Shown: positions 26,060-37,154 of the stretch, one piece after another
Layout of the letters: every line of letters begins with the position of its first letter
How positions within the stretch are numbered: position 1 is the first letter of the stretch
Assembly: GCA_963576475.1 (NCBI GenBank)
Contig: OY754972.1
Location: 33,890,556-33,954,555 of the forward strand
DNA: 64,000 nucleotides
Direction: 5' to 3'
From: Molanna angustata
Lineage: Eukaryota > Arthropoda > Insecta > Trichoptera > Molannidae
Made by a program: the position numbers and the translations under genes
The notes under the pieces: model-generated
The model's database searches: none
What the model saw: the letters and a program-made list of their open reading frames with translations, nothing else
Told to the model about the DNA's origin: nothing

Positions 26060-27595
26060 TGTGCACAATGGAAGGCTTATTGCCAAATGGCAATATCTTC
26101 ACACCAACCATATTCATTTGGTGAAGCAAAATATTTTTTCATACGTACCAACAATTTATACAGTGAAAATATTAATCCCTCCATATGAAACAGAAACAAT
26201 AAAAAAACATATTCCATGCCATGATGGTATGAGTGAATGAAAATTAATTTCTTTATCAGAAAGTCAGCTTGTACATATACTAAAAGCGTTTTTCTGTCTG
26301 TGATATTCCACCACACTTTTATTCATAGTCACTAATATAATGATTTTATTTAATTTCTAAGGACTTTTTATTCTATGTCAGTATTTCGACACTGTTTTTT
26401 ATAAAAATTTTGAATAAATTTCTTTTTTATAAGGTATTTGCTGAATTGGGTATTTTGTGATAAAAAAATAGGGAAAAATAATTCCCTCTTTAAGTGCATT
26501 TCAATAAAATTAACATGGTCATTATAATTAACATGGTTTTAAAATATAGGTATTATATTTTCATGTTCATTCTGGTTCATTATTACTATATTTCTTGAAA
26601 TGTCCATAAAAAAACAAATAAATTACAAAAAAAAAACATTGGAATAAATCTACGGAGAAAATAGAATACCCTTTTCTCTTTTCTAGACATATTATTTTCC
26701 TATTATTTATGACCCCATATACTCATTTCCTGTGGTATTCTGATGCTTACGTCTCGTTTTTTTAATTTTATTTATGTAGTCGTACTATTTTTCCATGATT
26801 TCCTATCAACCTTGTATTTTTGTATTTTTGTAAAAGAGTTATATCATCTTCTTCATCCTTGACCTCATAACTGAGGGTGGTGATCTTGGGCATATTTTTT
26901 AATTGTGATGAAGAGTTATCATCTTACTTAGAAACGTAAACTATCATTAGTACGTACCTGGAAATAGAGCGTGATTAAAGAAAAGTTTACTTATAAACCG
27001 CGACTATTTTTATTGCACCTTTATTTCATAGACGTCAAGTTAGGACAGGTAGAGACGTTGTTTAACGCTTGACTATTATTAACTATATTTAATACTTATA
27101 ACGTTTTTCCTAGTTATTTTTCATCGCAATCGTGTTTCAATTGACTCACTACGGCAAAACGCGGTGTTTGTTTTCATTTTTCGATGTCAGTTATCCAAAG
27201 ACAACTTGTATTTATATATTTTTTGATATCTATTTTGCGGCCATATAAAACATATTGAACTAAATAGGTAGATGTGTCACATCTATTGGAAACAAATCTC
27301 AAATCCTTTGCTTCTAAAATAACCCCAAGGATTACGTCTGAAGTAGGCGAATGAAAAATAAATATTATATTTAGATTTTTTTAAATGTATCTTTGAACCT
27401 CTGATCACAGTAGGTACCTATAATCAATCTTCTTGACATTGACATGGGTGGTTGGTGTATTCCTATCTAAATATTTACATTTAAAAACCTACATAATATA
27501 AATTTATCAAAACCTAAAACATACAGCTGCTGATTTTTTTTTCCCCAAAAGATTTTCCCTAAAACAACATAGTAGGTACCTATGTACTTTTTTAT
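26060..27595. other. AT-rich intergenic DNA, nothing recognised
   Basis: There is no gene, no obvious tandem repeat and no match to the other repeat families in the window, apart from scattered GTAGGTACCTAT-type palindromes near 27,410 and 27,570. Short open frames here show no protein-like composition. Confidence 0.4.
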
Positions 27596-27599
27596 GATA

Positions 27600-27672
27600 A
27601 TTCATTCATACCATCGAGGTATCTCCCACAATGTGGTATATTCAGCGACAGGTGTGCGGGTATGTATAATAG
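27600..27672 (+). mobile_element. Rep-X fragment (5' end only)
   Basis: The segment carries CATACCATCGAGGTAT, CCCACAATGTGGTATA and CAGCGACAGGTGTGCGGG, the characteristic 5' part of Rep-X. It stops at about 27,670, where SINE B and LINE A DNA follow. The 3' part is not found after the LINE, so this is a broken copy. Confidence 0.65.
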
Positions 27673-27728
27673 TTCAACAATTGATGATAAACATACCATA
27701 GAAAGTACAATTTATGATAAACATACCG

Positions 27729-27870
27729 ACTGCCGTGGCACAGTTGGTAAGCCGTTTGGTTTCTGTGCGGGCGTCCTGGGTTCGATTCCCAGAAGAGGAG
27801 AAATTTACTTAAATTCATTTCTCACGCAAATATTGCTTCTCTGGGCTGGAAACACTGGTTAGTAATAATA
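27729..27870 (+). mobile_element. tRNA-derived SINE, family B
   Basis: An A-box-like TGGCACAGTTGGTAAG and a B-box GGGTTCGATTCCCAG sit about 35 bases apart in a tRNA-like head (27,733-27,798), followed by a non-tRNA tail. The anticodon arm does not form a clean standard tRNA and there is no separate terminator, so I call it a SINE head. It is a single copy in this window, which makes the call less certain than for families A and C. Confidence 0.55.
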
Positions 27871-27914
27871 CGGCAATAAACTCGCCACTTGCGCAGGATG
27901 CAAGGAAGTGTTCA

Positions 27915-29436
27915 TTATTTTAAAGTACAACCATATAACCCGCTTTGCTTACAAACTTTTTATTAGATTGCATGGACAAACGGAAGCAGGTTGATGTTGT
28001 TTATACCGACTACAGCAAAGCCTTCGACAAAATCAACCATAATATACTATGTAAAAAACTTGTTAACCATGGTATTCATGGAGACCTACTCCGCTGGGTG
28101 TCATCTTACATAACAAACAGATCTCAGGCTGTTGCCGTGGGTGGGTTTGCATCAACTTGGAGAATGATTACATCCGGTGTACCTCAGGGATCCATTTTGG
28201 GCCCCTTACTTTTTTCCATCTACATAAATGATATCGCAACTCGTTTCCATTCTGCTAAAATACTTCTTTTTGCGGATGATATGAAGATTTTCCTTCCCAT
28301 CAACTCAGTTAGTAGTTGTGTGAGCCTACAGGAAGATCTTGATCGATTGTCCCAATATTGCCATGAAAATAAACTCTTTATAAATATATCTAAATGTTAC
28401 AAAGTTACCTTTACTCGTAACCGTAATAAAGTAATACATAATTATAATATTTCTGGGTCGCTCTTATCAAACAAAGACTGTGTATGTGATCTTGGAGTTA
28501 TTCTGGACTCAAAACTTACTTTTGAGGCTCATATTAATAGCATAGTCACTAAGGCAACAAAGAGCCTGGGTTTTGTTCTAAGAACATGTAAATTTTTCAC
28601 CAACTTCAGAACGTTCTTGCTCCTTTACAATACTTATGTTCGTCCACATTTAGAGTATTGTTCACATATTTGGAACCCACGCTACAGTATATACGTTGAT
28701 CGACTAGAAAGAGTTCAAAAACGATTTCTAAAATTCTTAAATTTCAAATCATATAACATATACAGTTCTTATGATGAAATTGAGAAACATTTCCGAATGA
28801 AAAAAATCGTACACAGGAGAGAAGTTGCGGATCAAATGTTTCTCTTTAAAATTATTAATTCAAAAGTTGACTGTCCTGATTTATTAAATAAAATTAATTT
28901 CCATGCGCCGTTGCGAAATGGCAGATTGAACTACTTGTTTTATGTTCCTCGAAGTAACACTAATTCTAATCAAAATGAGTTTATCAAAAGGGCTTGTAAC
29001 TTCTATAATGTCAACCTCTCAGCCAGTATCACACATTCTGATATATTCACCGCTAGTAATAACGCATACAAAAATTCTCTCTATAAGTGCATAGCATGAA
29101 CTCGTATGTTGAATTTTTTTTTTTTTTTTGTTAGTTATTTTTGTTTTTTCTAATATTATCTTTTGTATACTTTTATTTACATTTTGAGTTGTTGTTTGTA
29201 ACAAAAATATAACAATTTAACTGTCATAATCCTTTTCCCATCCTTTTCCTTTCCCGTCACAGGCAAACATACATCTTAGTTATATTTAAATTTATGATGT
29301 TTGAAATGTTTTATATTTAATATCTGTGGACATATGTAATTGGTCTGTTTGTTTTTATTTTATAGTGTATTATTCCATTTAAGTATTTTAAGACTGTATT
29401 TGTCCCTAAATAAATAAATAAATAAATAAATAAATA
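27915..29436 (+). mobile_element. LINE A: 5'-truncated non-LTR retrotransposon
   Basis: The element begins inside the RT domain, carries an open frame to 29,099, then a ~310 bp 3' UTR ending in TGTATTTGTCCC and a (TAAA)n tail at 29,407-29,436. The 5' truncation and a simple-repeat tail are the hallmarks of target-primed reverse transcription. The uninterrupted frame suggests recent insertion. The motifs fit the jockey/CR1 group of apurinic-endonuclease LINEs; I cannot assign the clade firmly. Confidence 0.9.
27945..29099 (+). CDS. Partial LINE reverse transcriptase ORF2 (C-terminal ~384 residues)
   Basis: This encodes the RT palm and C-terminal region of a non-LTR retrotransposon, the enzyme that copies element RNA into DNA at a nicked target. 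Visible motifs in order are YTDYSKAFDKINHNIL (catalytic Asp, residues ~20-35), SGVPQGSILGPLLFSIYIND (~77-96), LLFADDMKIF (catalytic FADD, ~106-115), CDLGVILDSKLTFEAHI (~179-195) and, in the C-terminal region, YNTYVRPHLEYCSHIWNPRY. The frame has no stop or shift over 1.15 kb. It has no true start: the frame opens at a TTG, and upstream in-frame similarity (STT..) is cut by stops. The endonuclease domain and the N-terminal RT fingers are missing, so it is not functional alone. It was found by its motifs only; no database match was run. Confidence 0.92.
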   Translation: MLTNFLLDCMDKRKQVDVVYTDYSKAFDKINHNILCKKLVNHGIHGDLLRWVSSYITNRSQAVAVGGFASTWRMITSGVPQGSILGPLLFSIYINDIATRFHSAKILLFADDMKIFLPINSVSSCVSLQEDLDRLSQYCHENKLFINISKCYKVTFTRNRNKVIHNYNISGSLLSNKDCVCDLGVILDSKLTFEAHINSIVTKATKSLGFVLRTCKFFTNFRTFLLLYNTYVRPHLEYCSHIWNPRYSIYVDRLERVQKRFLKFLNFKSYNIYSSYDEIEKHFRMKKIVHRREVADQMFLFKIINSKVDCPDLLNKINFHAPLRNGRLNYLFYVPRSNTNSNQNEFIKRACNFYNVNLSASITHSDIFTASNNAYKNSLYKCIA

Positions 29437-29594
29437 TATTATATTTGTACACGAACAGACCACAAATATAAAAACATGGTGCATGAAGGTTATGGAGTAA
29501 GACGATTTATGACAAGATATGATATTATAACTTTTCAAGATGTTTTTGACAAAAGACTGAGAGCATCTTGAAAAATAATAATACGGACGCAATG

Positions 29595-29965
29595 AAAAGT
29601 TCATACCATGTCATTACGACAAATTAATACCACAATGTCGGGTAACCAGCGACAGGTGTGCGGGTGTGTATTGCACGACACGTGCATGTATTCCCACACA
29701 CTATAGTCTCGTCTCACCCAAAAAGGTAACATTCAGAATGGTGAACTTCATTGTGAGCTATTTTTTTTAAAGAATGAATCCTTGTGTTCTATGTGAACGA
29801 AATCGGTCGTGACAGTATTCGAACTGCGACCACTGGATTACAAACCCAGCGCGCTAACCGCTCTGCCATCACCCATCTATAGGATGTCTTTTGAGATGTT
29901 ATTAATTTTGGCACTTGTATTTTCGATTACCCGACTCTTACGGGACATCCGAAAACGATTATAAA
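29595..29965 (+). mobile_element. Rep-X dispersed element carrying a SINE
   Basis: This is the most complete forward copy. CATACCATGTCATTACGAC, ACCAGCGACAGGTGTGCGGG, CACGACACGTG, AGTCTCGTCTCACC, ACATTCAGAATGGTGAAC and GAGATGTTATT occur in order, then ATTTTCGATTACCCGACTC and GGGACATCCGAAAACGAT. A reversed family C SINE is inserted between the TGAAC and GAGATGT blocks. Confidence 0.8.
29770..29875 (-). mobile_element. tRNA-derived SINE, family C
   Basis: On the minus strand it reads GGCAGAGCGGTTAGCGCGCT (A-box region) and CAGTGGTCGCAGTTCGAATA (B-box region), then a TTTCGTTCACATAGAACACA body. The same head and body recur in the other orientation at 45.6 kb. It lies inside a Rep-X copy and is therefore the younger insertion. 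Confidence 0.75.
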
Positions 29966-30457
29966 TAAATAAATTAATTGATATGATTTTTATAGCGCCG
30001 TTTTTGTGATAACCTCACCTCAAGGTCGCTTTGAATATATTACAGGTTTATGAAAGACACGCGGAAGAAGTGAGTTTATAATAGAAAGTATTATAATAGA
30101 AAAAAGAGGATACACTATTCTTAATTGGTGCCCCACATCATAGTTAAACTATACATAGGTAGGTGCTAAGAATAACGCAAAGGAATAGTGAGAAATAAAT
30201 TATTTGACACAGAAAATGTCAGATTATAATCAAGTCGCAAATAGTACTTAATGAAGAAAGAGAGATAGTCGCTGAACACTGTCAAGAGATCCAAAGACGC
30301 TTACTTTGGGTACATATTCCATTACCTACGAAAATAGAAGAAGAAAAATATGATAACTTTGATTGAAATGTTGATTTCTTTATTGAAAATAACATTCAAA
30401 TTACTGACGACAACTTAGTATAAGTAAGGTACCTACCCTACTTAGTATCTACAAAAT

Positions 30458-31158
30458 TTTAATTAAGGGGGGGACTGCTGCCAACGTACCTATTTTTCAA
30501 TTTGATATACCATCATTATTTCTTATCAAATCGTTTTGAAAAAAATAATTTAGTTAGTTTGGATATTAATAAATATAAATATACCTTAACTTTTTGATAA
30601 TGTTCTGTATAAATTCTTGTAGAAAAATAATGGCATACCCCGATTTTCAACGTTTATCATATATATTGAATAAACTATAAGGAGTAGAGTAATAAATATT
30701 ATTTTAAATTAAAAGAAGACAAAAATATCTAGAAAAGTATGATGTGATGTTGCATTAATGCTTCAGGTTTAGTAACTAAACCTAAAAAACATTTATTTTC
30801 CATTCAGGGCCATTGCGTAATAAAAGTTTTTTTGGTTTATTTACTTAACCTGATGCGTTAATGCAACGTCATATCATATTTTTCCAGGTATTCTGTTCTT
30901 CTTTAATTTATAAAAAAATATTGCTCTATACCTTATATTTTTTTAGAAATTTAAGATAAATGTCTAAAATCTGGGTATGCTCATTATTTTTCTACAAGAA
31001 TATATACAAAACATAATCAAAAAGTTAAGGTATATTTCTCTTTATTAATATCCAAACTAACTAGGTTATTTTTTTCAAAATGATTCGTTTAGTAATAATG
31101 ATGGTATATCAAATTGAAAAAATAGGTACGTTGGCAGCAGTCACCCTCTTAAATTAAT
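30458..31158. mobile_element. Fold-back element, ~700 bp with ~340 bp arms
   Basis: The segment is an imperfect palindrome. The left arm begins AATTAAGGGGGGGACTGCTG and the right arm ends with its complement, CAGCAGTCACCCTCTTAAAT. Matching inner blocks include CCAACGTACCTATTTTTCAA with TTGAAAAAATAGGTACGTTG, and GATGTTGCATTAATGC with GCGTTAATGCAACGTC near the centre (about 30,750 and 30,860). The arms have diverged by many substitutions, so it is an old fold-back MITE. There is no coding capacity. Confidence 0.8.
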
Positions 31159-31664
31159 TTCTAGACATAACACCAAAGAAAGCGACTAAAGAAAAGTCAA
31201 GTCTAAAAGTCTTTAGGCATCAATGATAATAGGTTAGTGGCGAAGACAAGTATAGATGAATATAATATACCTACATTATATGGAATACACCTTTACATTA
31301 ATAGAAATATATTTCATCCAAAATTATTATTAAACGTTTAAGTTCGATTTAAAATTTAGTGAAAGGCATCGAATATAAGTCAAAAAATTAAAATAGCTAG
31401 CTGTTTTTTCTTCTTGAATTTTAAATTTTGATATCCTCTCTAAGCTTCATATTGGAAATACGGTTCAACGTGAAATTTCCATTTACAACATCCATCGAAG
31501 ATACGCTTTAAAGAGAGGAAAAATAATCTTTTTCCGTGACGATCAAAATATCAGTTTTTTATCGATAGGTACCAGACATCAACGATATCAGTATATTAGA
31601 ATATGACATCGATATCAGTTATATAACAGAACTGTTTGCCTTTATGGTAAGTTAGTTTGATATA
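31159..31664. other. Intergenic DNA, no feature recognised
   Basis: AT-rich unique-looking DNA. It contains several ATCGATATCAG-like motifs near 31,560-31,620 but no repeat structure or coding signal that I can support. Confidence 0.4.
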
Positions 31665-31800
31665 TTATGACTCCTGGGTCTAACACTATAAGTTTGATTC
31701 CAGTTTTTAACAGTGTTTTCAGTTCGGATTTGTGAGACAATATCAACATAATGTGGCAGCTTGTTATTTGACTAACCTGTTAGTATCTTAAGAAGCAAGA
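31665..31800 (+). mobile_element. SINE family A fragment (head partly lost)
   Basis: The body blocks CAGTGTTTTCAGTTCGGATT, GTGAGACAATATCAACATAA, TGTGGCAGCTTGTTATT and CCTGTTAGTATCTTAAG align with the other family A copies. The tRNA-like head is only partly visible (AGTTTGATTCCAG, a decayed B-box). It is an old, truncated copy. Confidence 0.65.
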
Positions 31801-32094
31801 CAATTAAAATAACCTTATTAAGCACATTGATAAAATACCTTAAAATCATAGAATTTATCATATATAATCTAAGCTTAAAATTAATTTTTAAATGTAGGCA
31901 AGGTACTTACGTCACGAAACAATTCTTTACACACATATATGCATTGTTTTGTATATTTTTTCAGTTTTATTCAGCAATTTCATATTTAATATTTTGTCTT
32001 GATCTTTGACAATACATTTCGATAAAATACATTTAATAGAAATCATCGAATTCCCAATCATTCGGTTGAAAATTACTAAGTAGAATTTCATTCA

Positions 32095-32335
32095 TAGGTA
32101 CCATCACGGCATACCCCCCACATACCTTATACAAGGAATAATGACACATGCGTGTATCCCACATATACCAGTCATCTCACGTAATAAAACAACATTCAGA
32201 ATGGGTGGTGAACTATGTGTGATATAACTATTCAACAATGGTTGCATGTTGTATTTTCGATTACCTGGCTTATACGGGACCTCTAAAACAAAGATAATAG
32301 AAAAGAGTGGAAGCACTATTCTACGCCGGTGCTAG
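32095..32335 (+). mobile_element. Rep-X dispersed element
   Basis: Blocks GTACCATCACGGCATA, ACCAGTCATCTCACGTAA, ACATTCAGAATGGGTGGTGA and TGTATTTTCGATTACCTGGC are present in order. The copy continues through GAAAAGAGTGGAAGCACTAT to GCCGGTGC near 32,333, which defines the outer 3' end of the family. The GACAGGTGTGCGGG block is degraded. Confidence 0.75.
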
Positions 32336-32712
32336 GCAGAATATTTCTGAAATATTTGAGACAGAAAATGAAGCGACTATTGCAAAATGGGTGTTGATAA
32401 GAGACATAAGAATAATATAATACAAATAAAAAAAATATCAAATATGACATTTCACGATACATATTTTTAAATGCAGTCGCTTCCTAATGGACTCTATTTT
32501 GTTATGCATGTATGTGTAAGCTTGTGAATGTTACACATACATTTTTTTTTACTTTGCAGGCTCTAAACGGAGCGGGAAACTCTTCTTAATTGGGTCATCA
32601 ATTTAATGTTATACAAAACTAAAAACATGACTACAGTTTTAAAATTCACATACAACAAAATGTGGTTAGTTCGTAGAAAGTTTTCCTTATTTAGTGTATG
32701 CTCATCTTATTT

Positions 32713-32804
32713 GTGTCCATCCCCCCCTTATAACTTTTGATCTTTTGATATTCCACATTTTCTGTGAATCCAGCGGATCAAAAGTTATAAGGGGGGGATG
32801 GACA
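32713..32804. mobile_element. Small fold-back (MITE-like) sequence
   Basis: TGTCCATCCCCCCTTATAAC is mirrored by GTTATAAGGGGGGGATGGAC at 32,785-32,804; both arms extend inward through TTTTGATC/GATCAAAA. The arms are ~29 bp and nearly perfect around a ~33 bp centre. It is followed by an imperfect CACGCACG-rich simple repeat to about 32,845. Confidence 0.7.
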
Positions 32805-32999
32805 CACGCACGCATCATGCACGCACGCATGCACGCACACACTCATACAGTGTTATTTATAAAAATAAATTTGGCTCAATTGAACCCGGTTCAAAGTCTT
32901 ATTCTGAAATTCAAATATTCTCATACAAGAATTATTTATTTATTTATTTATTTCAAATTCTGAGTAAATCCAGTATGGAATATATGTGCTGCGAAGCTT

Positions 33000-34480
33000 A
33001 TAAGTTGCTGTTTTTTGACTTTAATGTCCAAAAAAAAAACAAACAAATCTCGCGAACCTTGGCTTGATACTTTGTCAATATGTTAAGAGAACTGAATTCT
33101 CTCGAACAAATCGACTGTTGAATTATTTATTGTTCCCGGCAAATGACAAGCTCATTGTCGGTCAAATGGACTTGTAAGACACACAACGTTGGTAAAATTA
33201 CAATTTATTCATATTTAAAGGTGTATGTATATGGGAGAGCTTCCACGTACCAATGGAAGACACGATTTTCAATAGTCTTCCGCAGAATATATATAAAAAA
33301 TCACGCTTTCTACAACAAGGATTTATTATATAAATGACGTGTTACTAGTTGTTATTTGACAAAGTCACCACTATTCGAGGTTCATAGTAGCCAATCGTTG
33401 TAACCTGCTGAGGTGAACGTACACAGAAAAAAATCACCCTTTATACTATGACTTGAGTAAGGCAGTCTCGGGCACTTGACGTCAAAATTATATTGAAAGG
33501 AAGAGGGTAACTTACATTTCCTATTAAATGTCCTATTATACAAGCCTCAATTTTTCCTTAGGACAGATATGCCTTACGAATCAGCCTGATTAACTGGATT
33601 TAAACAAATTGAAAGTAAAGCCAAAGTTATGAGAATGAATAAGTTGTTGAACCTGAGTTGTAAATTAAGATGAATCCGGTCTGGAAATATCAAATGCACA
33701 AGCGTAACATTTATTACTAACCAGATTTGAACTTTGCTTATAAATTCACCCGCATAGAATTGGAAACAGGAAAACGATTTCCACGAAATGAATATACCTA
33801 ATGGAGGAATATCACTTTCGAAAAGTTTTGTGAAAGTTTTGAGAAAGTTTTGCAATTGTAGGTAAATGAAAACTAAATTTATTGCAGCGTTTCATGATAA
33901 CAAATTTCCCACCAAAATAATTCTTTATCTAGCAAAAAGTGTTTAAAAAGCACTTTTGCAGGGTGATTAGCCTTTGTTTTACTTTCACCGCTATCCTCTC
34001 TGCGTATGGGGACTCTTCTAATCGGACCCTTTATAGAATGCTAAGGGTCGTATTACGGGAGTTATTTAAGAAAAGCATAAGAAAAAATTGAGGTTTTGTA
34101 AGCAGTATTCTCGCAATACGGGTCCTTACCTTTCTCTTATATTTCTCTTAAACAACTTACGTTTATATGGAAAACAAAATATCTTAAAATATCCAAAAAT
34201 TTCGATTCAAGGGTTTATATTTTGGTAAGAATTTTCCAATTATACATAATATCGCCATCCACAGTTGGATCTCATGTGTTACATGCAACTAGTTATAGAA
34301 AATTAAATTATATATCTACCTCGTTGGGGTTTTCTTTGTAAAGAGAAATAAATCTTTAACAAATCGACAGTTATTGCAAAATAATACATGTTAAGACAGG
34401 AATATCAATTCGATCAAATATATAATCTTGTGTTGTACAAACTGTACAAATAATTATGTGGATATTATGAGAATTTATTG
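33000..34480. other. Intergenic DNA, no gene recognised
   Basis: Short open frames here have no recognisable domain. A short (TTTA)n run at 32,934-32,953 just upstream could be the tail of a decayed minus-strand LINE. Otherwise I see nothing in it. Confidence 0.35.
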
Positions 34481-34484
34481 TGAG

Positions 34485-34770
34485 GCACCGGCTTAGAATA
34501 GTGCTTCCACTATTTTATATTATCATCGTTTTCGGATGTCCCATCCAGGTAATCAAAAATACAACAAACAAAATGACATCTCTTAATGAGGTTCAATACC
34601 CATTCTGAATGATATGTAAGTACGTATTTTTAAGTGTTACGAGACTTGGATGTGCGGTTATACGTACGTGTCGTGCTTATTTTTAAAAGGTAATGCACAC
34701 CTTCACGCCTGTCGCTGGTTACATCACGTTGTGGAATATGCCGTAATGGTATAAATGAATGAATAATAAT
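34485..34770 (-). mobile_element. Rep-X dispersed element
   Basis: The reverse-orientation copy starts at the outer end (GGCACCGGCTTAGAATAGTG) and continues through ATTATCATCGTTTTCGGATG, CAGGTAATCAAAAATAC, TGACATCTC and CCCATTCTGAATG. It then runs through CGAGACTTGGATGTGCG, CACGCCTGTCGCTGGTTA and ACATCACGTTGTGG to CCGTAATGGTATAAATGAAT. Both ends are visible, so this is one of the fullest copies, about 285 bp. Confidence 0.8.
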
Positions 34771-34859
34771 TGAAAAACGTCCATGATAATATACATATAG
34801 GTAGGTAGGAGCTGATCTTTGGAGGGATATAATATTTGGGTTTTGTGACACCCTGTATT

Positions 34860-36290
34860 TTATGTAATATCAGTGCTTAAAAATAATGGAGGTGCCTACA
34901 AAAAAATATTTCATACCTTCGATCGCTATGGAAATTGTTATAATTGAATAATTATAAACCTATATTCTGCAAATTATATGTTAGAGACATCTATTGAAAA
35001 TGTTGTTTATTAAATTCATGTATCCTAGAAATTATTTTATAAATACCTAGTGGATACTTTATATTTGTTTAAAATGGTAATTTTTGTAACTGAATAATAT
35101 ATACAATATACATGATAAGTAATATGATACTAATTTTAGTTGGACAAAAAAAATGTAGATGTCATCGTTCTTTATTTTCAAAAATGAAAGACAAATAAAC
35201 TTTGAAAAGTGTATTGACTAACTTGTAGACATTGGGTTGGATACAAACAAAAACATCAAATCTAAAATCCTCCATACTAAATAATTAAAAAAAGTTATGG
35301 TTATTGTGTTATGAAGAAAAATAATTAAAACGATGAGACTGAAATTTGAAGACATCTTTTTACATTTTTTATATTTGTCTTCATCAAACATTAAATTTAC
35401 GTAGGAATACTAATTAAGAAATCTGCATTTTTTCGCAGGATTAAGGTAATATTTGCAGATTTGCATGTCTGAGGCATCTGGCGGATATTTTCCGGATTAC
35501 TTCTTCGGAACACGGGCGAAATAATCTGCGAAATGTTGGTTCGAATCTCCACTCACAGCTTTGCAAGATTTTCCATTGATGCCATTAAATCTCGATTTAA
35601 TATTTTAATCCGTCGTCGCCCTTAAGTAATAGTTTTGAGAATTAGCGCTATTTAGACATGTTTAGTGCTGGGATAATGGCGGGGTAATTTGTACTTTAAT
35701 CTTGAATTATATTATCCGTTCCAAAATGCTGATTTAATTTGTATAATATCGTGAGAAATTTCCATCATTCCAAAAAGGTTTTCCTTGGTGTGATTCATTC
35801 AGATGGATTTTTTAATATCGAAGTACAATAAATTCAATATACCTACAAGTGGATTCTGGCTCTCTTTTACTTCATACGGTATGATTCGACATACCTTGTT
35901 TTTCGTATACCTATATGTAAACAATTTTGTATTTTAAAGGTAGCTGAATGTCATATTTATAATGTATCAGTAATATTCAAATTTTCGATACAAACTTGCA
36001 CATTACTAATTTTACAAAAGAATTTTGTAAGTAATAATTTGTTTGTGAACACTCCTTGGCCTAGTAGAAGGCCACTGGGGCCTGTTTGTGCAGAGCTCGC
36101 TACCTCTTTTGTGAACTCCCAGCAATCTTTCAATATTTTGGGAATTCTTCCAGGCAACCTACTTCCCTCAGGTCTTTCACATTAGGCAAGGTGTGGTAGT
36201 CCAATCTTTCCATATAATCTCTCATGGTCTGAATTGATTTACATACTGGTTTTGTTTCAAAATCTTCTCAGTGTTTTATTTTAATAGTAC
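34860..36290. other. Intergenic DNA with one unidentified coding-like patch
   Basis: The stretch is mostly AT-rich. At 36,030-36,240 a patch of more balanced composition reads, on the minus strand, MERLDYHTLPNVKDLREVG in one frame and LPGRIPKILKDCWEFTKEVA in the next. This looks like a decayed coding sequence with a frameshift. I do not recognise the protein; a transposon-derived fragment is possible. Just before this stretch, at 34,845-34,860, GTGACACCCTGTATTTTATG resembles a mariner terminal end without a partner. Confidence 0.3.
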
Positions 36291-36297
36291 CTACCTA

Positions 36298-36425
36298 TTA
36301 TTTTTGCTTAAATGTGTCATGTCAAGTCTACATAGCATCTATTCATTTAACATGGATATTATTTTTGCTTTAATGTGTCATGTCAAAGTCTACATAACTT
36401 CTATACATATAAAACGGATACCTAC
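36298..36425 (+). repeat. Two-copy direct repeat, ~62 bp
   Basis: TATTATTTTTGCTTAAATGT...GTCATGTCAAGTCTACATAG is repeated immediately as TATTATTTTTGCTTTAATGT...GTCATGTCAAAGTCTACATA with a handful of differences. It is a local tandem duplication with no coding sense. Confidence 0.75.
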
Positions 36426-37154
36426 TATTTTTTTTGTATTTAAATAACCATATTTGTGTTATTTCATTACTTATTATTATTTCAAGGTTTTCTCCAAATT
36501 TCTTTTTTTTACTTTTGAAACATAGGTACTTACGTATTTTTTTTTTGAACCAAATAGATAAATTCAACATATTATTCACTTCTAAATCTCAAGGTAGTAT
36601 CAATGTTTACATAAGTAATGTAACTCATATCTACACATTTTAGTTTAAAGGAATATTGTTTTCTTTTTTATCTTTTCATTTGAGTATCGCGAAAAGTCAC
36701 ATAGAGACCTAAAGTTGTACAGAATTTCTTTAGCAAACAACATCTTCCAATATCCGCAAAACAATATTGGCGAAAGCTATAAATAAAAGTGTAACGATAT
36801 GTTGTTCAAAACACCCCTTATTTATTGGTGGAACTTGCCTAACTATTGCTAGCCACTACGTCTCCATACTATACCTACCTACATACATCTTATCAATATA
36901 AGAAATGTCCGTATGTTTGTACACAATACAAGTATGTAGGTAGGTATAAATTTCCTTAATTATTTTTATTGAATTTCGTCGATAATTATTTCGCCTTGCA
37001 AGGACAATATTTAAATAATTAAGATTATGTCCCCGTAAGACATAATTTCGCAGTCCCAAACCATATTCTCTGATTCAAGGATGTTTGGGTAGTGTATTCT
37101 GTCAGTAGGTATTCACTTATGGCATGGAAACTATGACTGTTGACATTATTAGTT

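Noticed and set aside
27733..27798. Functional tRNA gene (plus strand)
   Set aside because: The promoter boxes are good but no proper cloverleaf can be drawn by eye, and a SINE-like tail follows; confidence is limited because it is single-copy here.
34020..34160. Possible inverted repeat around CGTATTACGGG / CGCAATACGGG
   Set aside because: The blocks do not occur in mirrored order when aligned, so no consistent stem can be drawn.
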